NCBI RefSeq assembly: GCF_028898845.1
Contig: NZ_CP118574.1
Location: 806,001 to 870,000 of the forward strand
DNA from: Streptomyces sp. WZ-12
GTDB taxonomy: Bacteria; Actinomycetota; Actinomycetes; Streptomycetales; Streptomycetaceae
DNA: 64,000 bases
Direction of reading: 5' to 3'
A program made the position numbers and the translations under genes. This document shows positions 16,341-27,299 of the stretch, in pieces. Each line of letters opens with the position of its first letter. Within the stretch, counting starts at the first letter, position 1. The notes below the pieces were generated by a model that was not told where the DNA came from, did not search any database, and saw only the letters and a program-made list of their open reading frames with translations.

Positions 16341-17846
16341 TCAGCTGCGGTCCGGATGCCGTTCGCCGTGGTTGGCGGTGCGGCCGGCCTGGCGGTGCGG
16401 CTCGGCGGCGGACTGTCGGGCGTTCCGGGGGCCCAGTGCGGCGGCGACAGCGGAGAGCACCGCCGCGGCCAGCAGGACCAGCAACGCCCAGCGCGCACCG
16501 TTCAGGCCGGTGGCGCCGAGCGGAGCCACGTGCAGGGCGAGGGTGACCAGCGCGACGCCGAGCGCGGTGCCCAGGCCGCGGGCCATGTTCACCAGGCCCC
16601 CGCCGGTGCCCGAGGAGCCGGTCGGAATCGCGCCCATGATCAGCGCGTTGTTGGCCGGCGTGAACGTGCCGAGCCCCAGGCCCAGCAGGACGAGGACGGG
16701 GGGCAGGGTCCCGGGCGCCATCGGGACGGCGAGCATCGCGGCCAGCGCGCCGACGCACACCAGCGCGCCGAGGAGGCAGCGACCGCGGTCGGACATGCCG
16801 GTGGGCAACAGGCGGTCGGCGGCGGTCGCGCCCAGGGCGAAGCCGGCGGGCAGTGCCGTCAGCACCAGTCCGGCGACCAGTTCCGGCGTGCCGCCCGTCG
16901 TCAGTGCGATCGGCACCAGGACCAGCGGGCCGAAGAGGACCAGGTAGCCGCACAGCGCACCGACCAACCCGGCCGAGACCGTCCGCACCCGCAGCAGCGC
17001 CAGGTCCAACAGCGGAGCGGCGGCGCGGCGCTGCCGGACGACGAAGGCCCATCCCGCTGCGCCGGCCACGACGAACAGCAGGGCGACGCCCCAGCCAGGC
17101 ACCGGGAGCCCGGAGGCGGCCGAGACCCCCAACAGTGCGGAGGTCGTCGCCAGGGCCAACAGTCCCAACCCCGCCCAGTCGAACCCCGGGGTGCGGTGGT
17201 GGGCGCGCGTCCTGGGCAGCAGGTAGTGCCCGGCGATCAGGGCCACCAGCCCTATGGGCACGTTGACGCCGAACACCCAGCGCCAACCCAACGTCGAGAC
17301 CAGGGCGCCGCCCACGGTCGGGCCCAGTGCCAGGCCGAGCGCCTGCGCCGCGGCCTGGACGCCCAGCGCGGTCCGCATGCGGTTCGGTGGTGCGCTCGTG
17401 GCCACCAGGGCCACGCTGTTGGCCTGCATCAGTGCCGCCCCGGCTGCCTGGAGGACCCGGAAGCCCACCAGTGCGCCGAGCCCGGGGGCCAGGCCGCAGG
17501 CGGCTGATGCCACCGTGAAGACCACGAATCCGTAGAGGTACATCAGCTTGCGGCCGTGGGCGTCCGACAGCCGGCCCATCGGTACGAGCAGCGCGACCAA
17601 TGTCAGCAGGTACGCCAGAGACACCCACTCCACCGCGGCCAACGAGGCGCCGAACTCGGCCCGCAGGCTGCCGTAGGTCAGCGTCACGATGCTGGCGTCG
17701 AGTTGCCCCATGAAGGCCCCGAAACAGACCGTCGCCACCGCCAGCCACCAAGCATGGGGGTAGGCGCGGATGCGCTGCGGTCGCGGCCGCTCGCGGGACA
17801 GTGCCTGTAGCGCGGAGCGGGATCGAGGCATCGGCTGATCGGTCAC
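16341..17846 (-). CDS. MFS drug:H+ antiporter, DHA2 (14-helix) type
   Basis: About 500 residues with roughly 14 membrane helices. Motif A appears as GRLSDAHGRKLMYLYG, the antiporter motif C as LGLALGPTVGGAL, and the first helix has the DHA2 sequence GQLDASIVTLTYGSLRAEFG. It should export small hydrophobic compounds. The GTG at 17846 is preferred over the longer frame because AGGGGGA lies just before it. It is convergent with the MarR gene and follows the polyprenyl synthase gene on the same strand after 119 bp, so the two could be co-transcribed. Confidence 0.92.
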   Translation of the reverse strand: MTDQPMPRSRSALQALSRERPRPQRIRAYPHAWWLAVATVCFGAFMGQLDASIVTLTYGSLRAEFGASLAAVEWVSLAYLLTLVALLVPMGRLSDAHGRKLMYLYGFVVFTVASAACGLAPGLGALVGFRVLQAAGAALMQANSVALVATSAPPNRMRTALGVQAAAQALGLALGPTVGGALVSTLGWRWVFGVNVPIGLVALIAGHYLLPRTRAHHRTPGFDWAGLGLLALATTSALLGVSAASGLPVPGWGVALLFVVAGAAGWAFVVRQRRAAAPLLDLALLRVRTVSAGLVGALCGYLVLFGPLVLVPIALTTGGTPELVAGLVLTALPAGFALGATAADRLLPTGMSDRGRCLLGALVCVGALAAMLAVPMAPGTLPPVLVLLGLGLGTFTPANNALIMGAIPTGSSGTGGGLVNMARGLGTALGVALVTLALHVAPLGATGLNGARWALLVLLAAAVLSAVAAALGPRNARQSAAEPHRQAGRTANHGERHPDRS

Positions 17847-17965
17847 GCTTCCCCCTGCTCCACGGCTTGAGGCTCTCCCACCCCTCAATTGTATCGGCAT
17901 CCGAACTATTTTGTTACCGTCGGGCTAGTCGCACCCCGGGCGCGGGCCGTGCGGAGGTATCCGTG

Positions 17966-19258
17966 TCAGGTGTTCCACGTGCGGTGGACGACGGCGGTGG
18001 CCGCCTCGGCGAGTGCGGCGGTGTGTGGGGAGTCGGGGAGGTACGGCCGCACGGCGGTCCATGCCTGGTCCAGCAGTGCGGTTGCCTGCTCCTCGCACCG
18101 TTGGACGGCTCCGCTGGCGTCGATCGTCCGGGCCGCGCGGCGTACGGCGCGCTCGTCCGGCTCGGCCTGCAAGGTGCGCCAGAGGGTTTCCGCCTCGTCG
18201 CGCGGCAGCAGCGTCACCGTGTGGGCCAGCGGGAAGGTGACCTTGGCGTTGTGCAGGTCCTCGGCCACGCGCTTGGTGGCCCGGTCGCGATGTATCACAC
18301 CGCGCAGGTCGCTCACGTCGTCGGTGATCTGGTAGGCGAGACCGACGGCCTCGCCGAACTCCCCCAGCGCGGAACGCTGTTGGGGGGTGGCACGCCCGGC
18401 GAGGGAGGCGATCTCGCACACCGCACGGACCTGGGCGCCGGTCTTCAGCCGGTGGGTGAGCGTCAGCATGTTCAGCAGCGGCTCCGGGTCGCCGGTGGCC
18501 AGCGCCGCGGTCATCTCCTTTTGGTGGCCTTGGATGTCCAGGGCCTGCCCGGCGTGGGTGGCGCGCAGGTTGGCGAGGTAGGTCTCGTAGACCGCCAGGC
18601 GGAGTTCGGCGTCGCCGGGGAAGCAGCGCCGGATGGCCCGGTCGACGCTGAAGTAGGCCGCGGTTCCCGCGTTGATGGCGGTGGCCTCGCCGAAGAGCAT
18701 GTGGGCCGCCGGACTTCCGCGCCGGACCGGTGAGGTGTCCTCCACGTCGTCGACCATCAGCGAACCGGCGTGCCCCATTTCGCAGGCCGCGATGAGTTCG
18801 GCGTAGTGGTGCGGGCTGACGCCGTAGATCTCCAGGACGCGGGCCATGAGATGGGCGCGCCAACGCTTGCCACCGGCGTCGAGGAGGTGGCGCACCGGTG
18901 AGATCAGGGCCGCGTGTAGCCGGAGGTCGCGTTGCGTGGAGTCGGCGTCGTCGGGGGGAACACCCCCCTCCCGGCCCATCAGTTCGGCGCTGAGTGCCGG
19001 GCCCGGGGTGTCCGGGCACAGCCGCCCGAGCCCCTCGTGCAGCGCGGCGGTCGCCTCGACCATGGCAGCGGTGCGCGCCGCGCCGACGTCAACGGGGCCG
19101 TCGCGCCTGGGGGGTTCGGCTGATGCGGCGGGCGGGTGCGGCCCGTCGTGCCGCGGGAGGTCCGCTGTGTCCCGTACGCCCGCGGAGAGCGGCTGAGGCC
19201 CGCCGACCCGCGCGGCGCCGAGCCGGGGGCCAGGTAGGGAGGACATTTCATCGGGCAT
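17966..19258 (-). CDS. Polyprenyl (geranylgeranyl-type) diphosphate synthase
   Basis: An all-alpha trans-prenyltransferase that extends allylic diphosphates with IPP. The first aspartate-rich motif DDVED is at residues 170-174, within SLMVDDVEDTSPVRRG, and the second is TDDVSDLRG. The GGKRWRAHLM segment and HAGQALDIQGH are also typical. Sequence style around the first motif resembles GGPP synthases. It carries an N-terminal Pro-rich extension of about 100 residues, possibly disordered. The ATG at 19258 is chosen; a second ATG lies five codons later. No terpene cyclase is visible nearby, so the end product is unknown. Confidence 0.9.
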   Translation of the reverse strand: MPDEMSSLPGPRLGAARVGGPQPLSAGVRDTADLPRHDGPHPPAASAEPPRRDGPVDVGAARTAAMVEATAALHEGLGRLCPDTPGPALSAELMGREGGVPPDDADSTQRDLRLHAALISPVRHLLDAGGKRWRAHLMARVLEIYGVSPHHYAELIAACEMGHAGSLMVDDVEDTSPVRRGSPAAHMLFGEATAINAGTAAYFSVDRAIRRCFPGDAELRLAVYETYLANLRATHAGQALDIQGHQKEMTAALATGDPEPLLNMLTLTHRLKTGAQVRAVCEIASLAGRATPQQRSALGEFGEAVGLAYQITDDVSDLRGVIHRDRATKRVAEDLHNAKVTFPLAHTVTLLPRDEAETLWRTLQAEPDERAVRRAARTIDASGAVQRCEEQATALLDQAWTAVRPYLPDSPHTAALAEAATAVVHRTWNT

Positions 19259-19678
19259 GGAATGCTCGCTCCGTTGCGAGGGAAATCGTGCCGGAATACT
19301 GGCCAATTGGCCCCGGCGACCGGTACCCGGAAGCCCTTTGTCCGCGGGTTGCTGGACCTGGTCGCCGGCTGCGCCAACCGTTCGGGGCGGCTGGACGCTG
19401 TGGAGCGTATCAGCGAAATCCGTATCACAGGAGAGCAAATTCGGGGGAATCGTCTTGTTTCGGGCTGACGCAAGGTGTGAGAGTGATACGCCGCAGGTCG
19501 GCCCGTACTTCCATACGACTTAACGGTTCGGCGAGTTCGTGCTCGCCGGCGCCGACCTCTTCTCGGATCGGGGGCGAAACATCGGGGGCGAAACAATAGG
19601 GCCGCTCACCCTTGCCACTTTCCGGAAACGTCATTTCAGCTCCGACCGCATCCACCCACATCCGTCCGCGGAGGAGTA
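19259..19678. other. Gap upstream of the polyprenyl synthase gene
   Basis: This stretch holds the promoter of the minus-strand synthase gene and runs up to a possible small plus-strand ORF. No hairpin, repeat or family-like reading frame was recognised. Confidence 0.4.
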
Positions 19679-19846
19679 ATGCCGAGAGAAATGCGCAATG
19701 TGGTCAAGGAGTTCGTCAGCAGCGGGGGATTGCCGGATGGCGTGCGAGGCGGCCGTCGTGAGGGCCGTGGTCGACGCGGGCCGCGCGGTCGCGGGTCAGG
19801 ACGGGTCGAAGGACAGCGGCTTGCTCAGGGTCGTGCGGACCGGTGA
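19679..19846 (+). CDS. Possible 55-residue ORF, truncated or spurious
   Basis: A GGAGGAG site at 19670-19676 sits directly before an ATG that opens MPREMRNVVKEFVSSGGLPD. The following sequence becomes Gly/Arg-rich, and its 3' end overlaps the OsmC gene antisense. The first 20 residues look coding-like, so this may be the beginning of a truncated gene. Weak support. Confidence 0.25.
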   Translation: MPREMRNVVKEFVSSGGLPDGVRGGRREGRGRRGPRGRGSGRVEGQRLAQGRADR

Positions 19847-20167
19847 GCAGGCGAGGCGTTCGAGGACCGCGGGGCGGTGCGCCTCAAGCTCCGGGGCGAG
19901 GAGGAGTTCGTAGTGGAAGCGGGTCGCGGTCTCCTCGCGCTCCAGGCGGACCCGGACGCTCACCTCGGCCTCGGCGGCGCCCAGTTCGGCCAGCGCCATC
20001 CACGCCGAGATGGTCATGCAGGTGGCCAGGGACGCCTCCAGCAGTTCATGGGGGCGCATGCCGGTGGTGCCGCCGACACCCGCCTTGAGCGTGTCGGCCA
20101 GGCCCTCGTTGTCACCCGCGCGGAACCTGACCTGCCAGGGCGTCGGTAGCGCCGCCGCCTCGATCAC
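19796..20167 (-). CDS. OsmC/Ohr-family protein
   Basis: A 123-residue OsmC-like fold. The two redox cysteines expected for peroxidase activity are in ELLEASLATCMTISAWMALA and ERLACSPVRTTLSK. Such proteins reduce organic hydroperoxides or act in sulfur-linked stress defence in the cytoplasm. Spacing between the cysteines and overall length fit the family, slightly shorter than Ohr. The gene stands alone. Confidence 0.85.
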   Translation of the reverse strand: MIEAAALPTPWQVRFRAGDNEGLADTLKAGVGGTTGMRPHELLEASLATCMTISAWMALAELGAAEAEVSVRVRLEREETATRFHYELLLAPELEAHRPAVLERLACSPVRTTLSKPLSFDPS

Positions 20168-20350
20168 CGTTCTGCCTCCCTGCCGGAAACCGCTGCGGAA
20201 CGACTCAAGTCACCCGGGCCCGGCCCAAGTTGGCTCACGTCAGCTCAGGGGAGCGTAGCGAGTGGCTTGAGGCGCGAGAAGGGGTATCCGGATGGTGGGA
20301 TGGGTGATGGTTCGGGCCGCGCGGCGGGGCGGGCCGTTCGTCGAACGCGA

Positions 20351-20389
20351 CGGGGCGCGGGGCAGGTTGTCGGCCTGCTCCGCGCCCCG
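20351..20389 (-). terminator. Hairpin downstream of aceB
   Basis: CGGGGCGCGGGGCAGG and CCTGCTCCGCGCCCCG pair over 16 bases with one G-T wobble, around a 7-base loop. It lies 53 bases after the malate synthase stop codon. It has no long U-tract, which is usual in streptomycetes. Confidence 0.65.
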
Positions 20390-20441
20390 TTCCACAGCAG
20401 CCGCGCGGGGTCCCTCAACCCCTGCGGCGAACCCGGGCCCC

Positions 20442-22049
20442 TCAGCCCCGGTCGTCGGTGGGCAGTTCCCGCTGGACGAGGTGGCGGGGGTAGGCGTCCG
20501 TCGTGAAGAAGGCGGGCAACTCGGCGGTCAGGGCGGTGCGTTGGAAGAGTTCCCGGACCTCTTCGCAGGACGCCCAGGGGTACTCGGCGCCGAGGGAGGC
20601 GATCTCCTCGTCGAGCATGTGCAGCACCGTCTCCCGGTCGACGACGCGGTGTCGCAGCCACTGCCAGACCTGGGCGCGGGCGATCTCGGCGGTCGCGGCG
20701 TCCTCCATCAGGCCGTTGAGGGCGACGGCGCCGCTGCCGCGGAGCCAGGCATCGAAGTAGCGCACCGCGACGGCGATGTTGGTGCGCAGCCCCTCCGGGG
20801 TGGGCGGGCCGCTGATCCGGCGCACCGAGAGCAGGTCCCGCGCGCTGACCTCCACGTCGTCGCGGGTCCGCTCGATCTGGTGCGGCCGGTCCCCGAGGAC
20901 TCCGTCGAAGACCTCGCGGCAGACGGGCACGAGGCCGGGGTGGGCGACCCAGGAGCCGTCGAAGCCGTCCTCGGCCTCGCGCTCCTTGTCCAGTCGGACC
21001 TTGGCGAGCGCGGCCTGGTGGGCGTCCGGGTCCTTGCTCGGCACCTGTGCGGCCATGCCGCCGATGGCGTGGGCGCCGCGCCGGTGGCAGGTCTGGACGA
21101 GCCGTTCGGTGTATGCCCGCATGAAGGGGGCGGTCATGGTCACCTTGGCGCGGTCCGGCAGTTGGAAGTCGGTGCGGTGGCCGAAGGTCTTGATCATGCT
21201 GAACAGGTAGTCCCAGCGGCCCGCGTTCAACCCGGAGCTGTGCGCGCGCAGTTCGTGGAGGATCTCCTCCATCTCGAACGCGGCGGTGATCGTCTCGATG
21301 AGGACGGTGGCGCGGATGGTGCCTCGGGGGATGCCGAGCAGGTCCTGGGCGGTGACGAAGATGTCGTTCCAGAGCCGGGCCTCGTAGCGGTTCTCCAGCT
21401 TCGGCAGGTAGAAGTACGGGCCGTGGCCGGCGTCGATCTGGCGCTGGCCGCAGTGGAAGAGGTAGAGGCCGAAGTCGACGAGGGCCGCGGGGACCGGGGC
21501 ACCGTCGAACTGAAGGTGCTCCTCGTCGAGGTGCCAGCCGCGCGGGCGGACGACGATGGTGGCGAGCCGATCGGGGGCGCCGAGCCGGTATTCCTTGCCG
21601 TCGGGGCTGGTGAAGTCGATCCGGCGGTCGAGGGCGTCGCGCAGGTTCAGCTGCCCGTTGATGACGTTGTCCCAGGTGGGGGCGGTGGCGTCCTCGAAGT
21701 CCGCCATCCACACGCGGGCGCCGGAGTTGAGGGCGTTGATGGCCATGCGGCGGTCCGGCGGTCCGGTGATCTCCACCCGGCGGTCGGTCAGGCCGGGGGC
21801 GGGCGGGGCCACCCGCCAGGTCGGGTCGGCGCGGACGGCGGTGGTGACGAGGGGGAAGTCGAGCGGGGAACCGGTGGCCAGGCGCAGGGCCTGCCGGCGG
21901 CGTTCCTTCATCAGGTCCCGCCGCCGCTCGGCGAACGCCGCCGTCAGCCGGCCTACGAAATCCAGTGCCTCGGGCGTGAGGACCTCGTCGTGGCGCGCCC
22001 CCGGGGCGGCGAGCACACGGACGGATCGGGGCGGTGCGCTGAGGGACAT
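20442..22049 (-). CDS. aceB: Malate synthase A
   Basis: Glyoxylate shunt enzyme condensing acetyl-CoA and glyoxylate to malate. The 535-residue length is that of the A isoform. Recognisable segments are RRVEITGPPDRRMAINALNS, MADFEDATAPTWDNVINGQ, VRPRGWHLDEEHL, FYLPKLENRYEARLWNDIF, LIETITAAFEMEEIL and the acidic DGFDGSWVAHPGL. The start has AGGAG upstream of ATG. It lies 92 bp after aceA on the same strand, so the two form the shunt operon or closely linked units. Confidence 0.97.
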   Translation of the reverse strand: MSLSAPPRSVRVLAAPGARHDEVLTPEALDFVGRLTAAFAERRRDLMKERRRQALRLATGSPLDFPLVTTAVRADPTWRVAPPAPGLTDRRVEITGPPDRRMAINALNSGARVWMADFEDATAPTWDNVINGQLNLRDALDRRIDFTSPDGKEYRLGAPDRLATIVVRPRGWHLDEEHLQFDGAPVPAALVDFGLYLFHCGQRQIDAGHGPYFYLPKLENRYEARLWNDIFVTAQDLLGIPRGTIRATVLIETITAAFEMEEILHELRAHSSGLNAGRWDYLFSMIKTFGHRTDFQLPDRAKVTMTAPFMRAYTERLVQTCHRRGAHAIGGMAAQVPSKDPDAHQAALAKVRLDKEREAEDGFDGSWVAHPGLVPVCREVFDGVLGDRPHQIERTRDDVEVSARDLLSVRRISGPPTPEGLRTNIAVAVRYFDAWLRGSGAVALNGLMEDAATAEIARAQVWQWLRHRVVDRETVLHMLDEEIASLGAEYPWASCEEVRELFQRTALTAELPAFFTTDAYPRHLVQRELPTDDRG

Positions 22050-22141
22050 CGGGTTCTCCTGAGGGAGGGTGGGGAGCGGGGCGGACGGGGCAGGCGTCCG
22101 CCCCGCTCGGCCGAGGTGGACCAGAGGAGTCGGGGGCGGTC

Positions 22142-23425
<1,284 letters not shown>

Positions 23426-23456
23426 GACTGTCACCGTCTCCTCGGTCTGGATGGGA

Positions 23457-23754
23457 TGCCAACGTCGCTGCCTTCGGGGGCAACTGGCGTGGCACTGTGT
23501 GTCGCCTTCTCGCTTTGCTGGGGTGCGGCCCGCCGTTCTGCCGGGTAGCGGAACTGAGCAATGTTGCCGGTATGGGGCACCGCCGTCATCGGGATCTCCG
23601 ACGTCAGGGCGGTGTATCGGGCCCCGATTCCGGGCGGTGCCGGCCGGTGTCCGGCGGGCCGCACTCAGACTCTGACACTGACACTGAGTGCCAACAACCG
23701 TGGATGCTTGCCAACTTCTGCGAATCTTCCAGTGGCCGATTGCCAACGTTGCGA
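23457..23754. promoter_or_regulatory. Repeated TGCCAAC motifs between aceA and the RamB-like gene
   Basis: Similar sites occur at 23457-23468 (TGCCAACGTCGC), 23708-23724 (TTGCCAACTTCTGCGAA) and 23740-23754 (TTGCCAACGTTGCGA). The last two start 32 bp apart, near three helical turns. A short inverted repeat GCAATGTTGC is at 23558-23567. The motifs flank both divergent starts, as expected for binding sites of the adjacent regulator. Assignment to that protein is inference. They lie in the 390-bp gap, which otherwise holds no gene. Confidence 0.5.
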
Positions 23755-23815
23755 CACGTCCATCGAGGGCCTGTTCGCCTACGCTGACCGGGACCTGGAC
23801 AGCGGAGGAGACGCG

Positions 23816-25222
23816 GTGAGCAAGACGTACGCGGGGGCGCGCCTGCGGCGGCTGCGCGAGGAGCGCCGGATGAACCAGGCGGAACTGGCCCGCGTGTTGG
23901 GCATCTCGCGCAGCTATCTGAACCAGATGGAGCACGATTCGCGCCCGCTCACCGTCCCGGTGCTGTTGCGGCTGTCCGAAGCCTTCGGCGTCGACCCGAC
24001 GTTCTTCTCCGAGCGCGACACCACCCGGCTGGTCGCGGACCTGCGCGAGGCGCTGGCCGGCGAGCTCGCCGAGGCCCGGGTCGCCACCGCCGATCTGACC
24101 GAACTCGCCGCGCGGATGCCGGCGATCGCCCATGTCCTGCTCGATCTCGGCCGCCGCAACCACCGCCTGGCCGAGCGGCTGGTCGGCGGCGAGGGTGGCC
24201 GCGGCAACGGTCAGGAGGCGCCGATCTCGCCGCACGAGGAGATCCGGGACTTCTTCTACCGCCGGCAGAACTACCTGGACGAGCCCGACCACGAGGCCGA
24301 GCGCCTGGCCGCGGAGATCGGCATCCGGCCCGGTGACGTGCTGCGGGTCCTGACCGCGCGGCTGGCCGACCGTCACGGCGTCCGCCTGTCCAACGACGCC
24401 GACGACCGGCTGCACCACTACGACGACGCGACCCGGACCCTGCACCTGTCGGCCCGCCTGCGGCCCGGCCAGCGCGCCTTCCGGATGGCCACCCAACTCG
24501 CCCTGCTGGAATACCGCGACGGGCTCGACGCCCAGGCCGCCGAGGACTTCCCGCCCGGCTCACCCGCGCACGCCCTGGCCCGCATCGGCATCGCCAACTA
24601 CTTCGCCGCCGCCCTGGTCCTGCCGTACACCGGCTTCCACGCCGCGGCGGAGCAGGCGCGGTACGACATCGAGCGCCTCACCGACCGCTACGGCCTCGGC
24701 TACGAGACCGTCTGCCACCGCCTGAGCACCCTGCAACGCCCGCGCCTGCGCGGTGTGCCGTTCTCCTTCGTCCGCGTCGACCGCGCCGGCAACATGTCCA
24801 AGCGCCAGTCCGCGACCGGCTTCCACTTCTCCCGGGCCGGCGGCACCTGCCCGCTGTGGAACGTCTACGAGGCGTTCGCCGCGCCCGGCCGCATCCACGT
24901 CCAGATCGCCGAAATGCCGGACGGGCAGCGGTACTTGTGGACCGCCCGGGCGATCACCCGGCACCGCGGCGGCTGGGGCGAACCGGGCAAGACCTTCGCC
25001 GTCGGCCTCGGCTGCGAGATCCGGCACGCGCACCGCCTCGTCTACTCCGACGGCCTGGACCTCGACAGTGGCGCCACCGCCACCCCGATCGGCATGGGTT
25101 GCCGGGTCTGCGAACGCCTCGACTGCCCGCAACGCGCCGCACCACCCCTGGGCCGCCCGCTGCACATCGACGAGCACACCAGCACCTTCGTCCCGTACCC
25201 GGTGTCGGGAGACGGGGCGTGA
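23816..25222 (+). CDS. RamB-type XRE regulator of acetate/glyoxylate metabolism
   Basis: Domains in order: an XRE helix-turn-helix (about residues 3-65, [20 protein letters not shown] and [20 protein letters not shown]), an IrrE/ImmA-like middle region, and a C-terminal short-chain fatty acyl regulator (DUF2083) region with [10 protein letters not shown], the cysteine pair in [15 protein letters not shown] and a [12 protein letters not shown] ending. This is the ScfR/RamB family, known in corynebacteria and mycobacteria to control aceA/aceB. The GTG at 23816 has GGAGGAG upstream. Its position divergent from aceA fits that role. The 468-residue length is normal. Confidence 0.92.
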   Translation: MSKTYAGARLRRLREERRMNQAELARVLGISRSYLNQMEHDSRPLTVPVLLRLSEAFGVDPTFFSERDTTRLVADLREALAGELAEARVATADLTELAARMPAIAHVLLDLGRRNHRLAERLVGGEGGRGNGQEAPISPHEEIRDFFYRRQNYLDEPDHEAERLAAEIGIRPGDVLRVLTARLADRHGVRLSNDADDRLHHYDDATRTLHLSARLRPGQRAFRMATQLALLEYRDGLDAQAAEDFPPGSPAHALARIGIANYFAAALVLPYTGFHAAAEQARYDIERLTDRYGLGYETVCHRLSTLQRPRLRGVPFSFVRVDRAGNMSKRQSATGFHFSRAGGTCPLWNVYEAFAAPGRIHVQIAEMPDGQRYLWTARAITRHRGGWGEPGKTFAVGLGCEIRHAHRLVYSDGLDLDSGATATPIGMGCRVCERLDCPQRAAPPLGRPLHIDEHTSTFVPYPVSGDGA

Positions 25223-25323
25223 GCGCGGGTGTCTGACCGGTAGCGCCCTGCGCAACCGCGCTTTCCGGCCATTCCCGATGAGCCCGGGCGGGGCGCACCC
25301 CGCGCTACGGCGAAGCTGGTGCC

Positions 25324-26114
25324 ATGAGCACGGAACGACGGCACCTCCTCGTCATCGGCATCGGAGCCGGTGACCCGACTACCTGACCCTGGCCGCGGTG
25401 AAGGCCATGGCCCGCACGGACGTCTTCTTCCTCGTGGGCAAGGGGCCACAGAAGGCCCAACTGACCGATCTGCGCCAGCACATGGTGGCGGAGCACGCAC
25501 GCGCTCCCTACCGGGTCGTGGCGGCGGACGACCCCTGGCGCGACCGCACCCGCGCGGACCGCCCCGGTTACACGGCCGCCGTCCATGACTGGCGCGGCCG
25601 CCGCGCGGACGTCTACGAGCGGCTGGTGACCGACGAGCTCACCCCCGGACGGACCGGCGCGTTCCTGGTGTGGGGCGATCCGGCCCTGTACGACAGCACG
25701 CTCGGCATCCTCGACGAGATCGAGGCGCGGGACACGGTGTCGTTCACGGTCGAGGTGGTCCCCGGCATCAGCAGCGTCTCCGCGTTGGCCGCCCGCCACC
25801 ACATCACGGTGAACCAGGTCGGTCGCCCGGTGCACATCACCCCCGCCCGCAGGCTCGCGGAGCTCTCCCCCAACGACGACGGGGACGTCGTCGTCATGCT
25901 CGACGCCCACGAGTCGTTCCGCCGGTTCGAGACGGACGACGTCTGGATCTACTGGGGCGCCTCTCTCGGCACGCCCGATGAGCTCCTGGTCGCGGGCCCC
26001 GTGCGCAAGGTCGCGGACCGGATCAGGCGGCTGCGGAGTGCGGCACGGGCCCGGCACGGCTGGATCATGGACACCTATCTGCTGCGCCTGGTCGACGAGG
26101 ACCGCGAGGAGTGA
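25324..26114 (+). pseudogene. cobF: Precorrin-6A synthase (CobF) gene with one-base frameshift
   Basis: CobF methylates and deacetylates precorrin-5 in aerobic cobalamin synthesis. From an ATG at 25324 the frame reads MSTERRHLLVIGIGAGDP and then meets a stop at 25384. The next frame continues exactly as expected, DYLTLAAVKAMARTDVFFLV, to a normal C-terminus. One base is missing inside GACCCGACTAC near 25375-25378; restoring it would rebuild GAGDPDYLTL. The remainder has WGDPALYDSTLGILDEI and VVPGISSVSALAARH, typical of the family. The break is either a real mutation inactivating the pathway step or a sequencing error in a C-run. It is isolated from other cob genes in this window. Confidence 0.85.
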
Positions 26115-26158
26115 CGGACGGGCGCGGGACGAGGTGAGGGCACGGAGACCGGACACTT

Positions 26159-26177
26159 ATTGCACATGGCTTGCAAT
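26159..26177 (+). promoter_or_regulatory. Inverted repeat upstream of tsaD-alaS
   Basis: ATTGCA, seven bases, TGCAAT form a perfect dyad within an unusually AT-rich patch about 43 bp before the tsaD start. TACTAT immediately downstream could serve as a -10 element. The arrangement suggests a repressor or activator site over the promoter of this pair. Confidence 0.5.
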
Positions 26178-26219
26178 TACTATGGGTGAGCAATGAGTGG
26201 GTGTCGTGAGGGAGTGGCC

Positions 26220-27281
26220 ATGCCGCAGGGCCGGATCGTGCTCGGTATCGAGTCGTCGTGCGATGAGACCGGGGCCGGGATCGTGTCGGACGGGCGGCTG
26301 CTCGCGCACGCGGTGGCGTCGAGCATGGCCGAGCACGCCCGGTTCGGCGGGGTGGTGCCGGAGATCGCCGCCCGCGCCCATCTGCACTCCTTCACGCCGG
26401 TGGTGCGGGAGGCCCTGGATCAGGCGGGGCTGCGGCTGAGCGACCTCGACGCCGTCGCCGTCACCACCGGCCCCGGCCTGTCGGGGGCCCTCCAGGTGGG
26501 GCTCGCGGGCGCGAAGAGCCTGGCGTACGCGGCCGGGGTGCCCCTCTACGGGGTCCATCACCTGGCGGGCCATGTCGCGGCCGACACCCTGGAGCACGGC
26601 CCGCTGCCCGATCCGTGCCTGGTCCTGATCGTTTCCGGTGGCCACACCTCGCTGTTGCTGGTGCGGGACCTCGTCCGCGATCCGATCCTGCACCTGGGCG
26701 ACACCATCGACGACGCCGCCGGCGAGTGCTTCGACAAGGCGGCCCGGATCTTCGGTCTGCCCTACCCCGGGGGCCCGGCGATCGACCGGGCGGCCCGGGA
26801 CGGAAACCCCTGCGCCGTCGCCTTCCCCCGCCCGCTGACGAGCGGGAAGGGCGACCCGTACGCGTTCTCGTTCTCCGGCCTGAAGACGGCCGCGGCGCGC
26901 TGGGCCGAGTCGTACCGACTCCGCGGCGCGGAGCTCCCGTTGGCCGACGGCGCCGCCTCGCTCCAGGAGGCGGTCGCGGACGTGTTGACCCGTAAGGCGC
27001 TGGCCGCCTGCCGGGAGTACGAGGTGGGGACGCTGGTCGTGGTGGGCGGGGTGGCCGCCAACTCCCGGGTCCGGGCGCTCGCGGAGGAGCGGTGCGCGGC
27101 GGCGGGGGTGGAACTGCGGGTGCCGCCGCTGACGTTGTGCACCGACAACGGCGCGATGATCGCCGCGGTCGGCGACCTGCTGGTGCGCGCGGGCGCCGCC
27201 CCGGCCCAACTGAGCGTGTCCATCGACCCGTCCGCGCCGTTGGAGTACGCCGCGCTGCATCCCGCCCTCGTTCCCGCCTGA
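26220..27281 (+). CDS. tsaD: TsaD: tRNA t6A37 threonylcarbamoyltransferase subunit
   Basis: TsaD transfers the threonylcarbamoyl group to A37 of ANN-decoding tRNAs. The 353-residue protein has the ASKHA fold with the metal ligands H114 and H118 in [11 protein letters not shown], plus [21 protein letters not shown] and FSFSGLKTA, so it looks active. The ATG at 26220 is preferred: GGGAG lies five bases upstream. Primary tsaD genes of actinobacteria sit beside tsaE, tsaB and rimI. This one is instead paired with alaS, 18 bp downstream, which suggests an additional copy. Confidence 0.9.
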   Translation: MPQGRIVLGIESSCDETGAGIVSDGRLLAHAVASSMAEHARFGGVVPEIAARAHLHSFTPVVREALDQAGLRLSDLDAVAVTTGPGLSGALQVGLAGAKSLAYAAGVPLYGVHHLAGHVAADTLEHGPLPDPCLVLIVSGGHTSLLLVRDLVRDPILHLGDTIDDAAGECFDKAARIFGLPYPGGPAIDRAARDGNPCAVAFPRPLTSGKGDPYAFSFSGLKTAAARWAESYRLRGAELPLADGAASLQEAVADVLTRKALAACREYEVGTLVVVGGVAANSRVRALAEERCAAAGVELRVPPLTLCTDNGAMIAAVGDLLVRAGAAPAQLSVSIDPSAPLEYAALHPALVPA

Positions 27282-27299
27282 GTCGATTCGGAGCACACC

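Noticed and set aside
18932..19599. Plus-strand frames opposite the 5' end of the polyprenyl synthase gene
   Set aside because: Arg/Ala-rich shadows without start signals.
19300..19680. Possible tRNA or small RNA in the gap before the OsmC gene
   Set aside because: No cloverleaf or conserved TTCRANY-type arm could be found.
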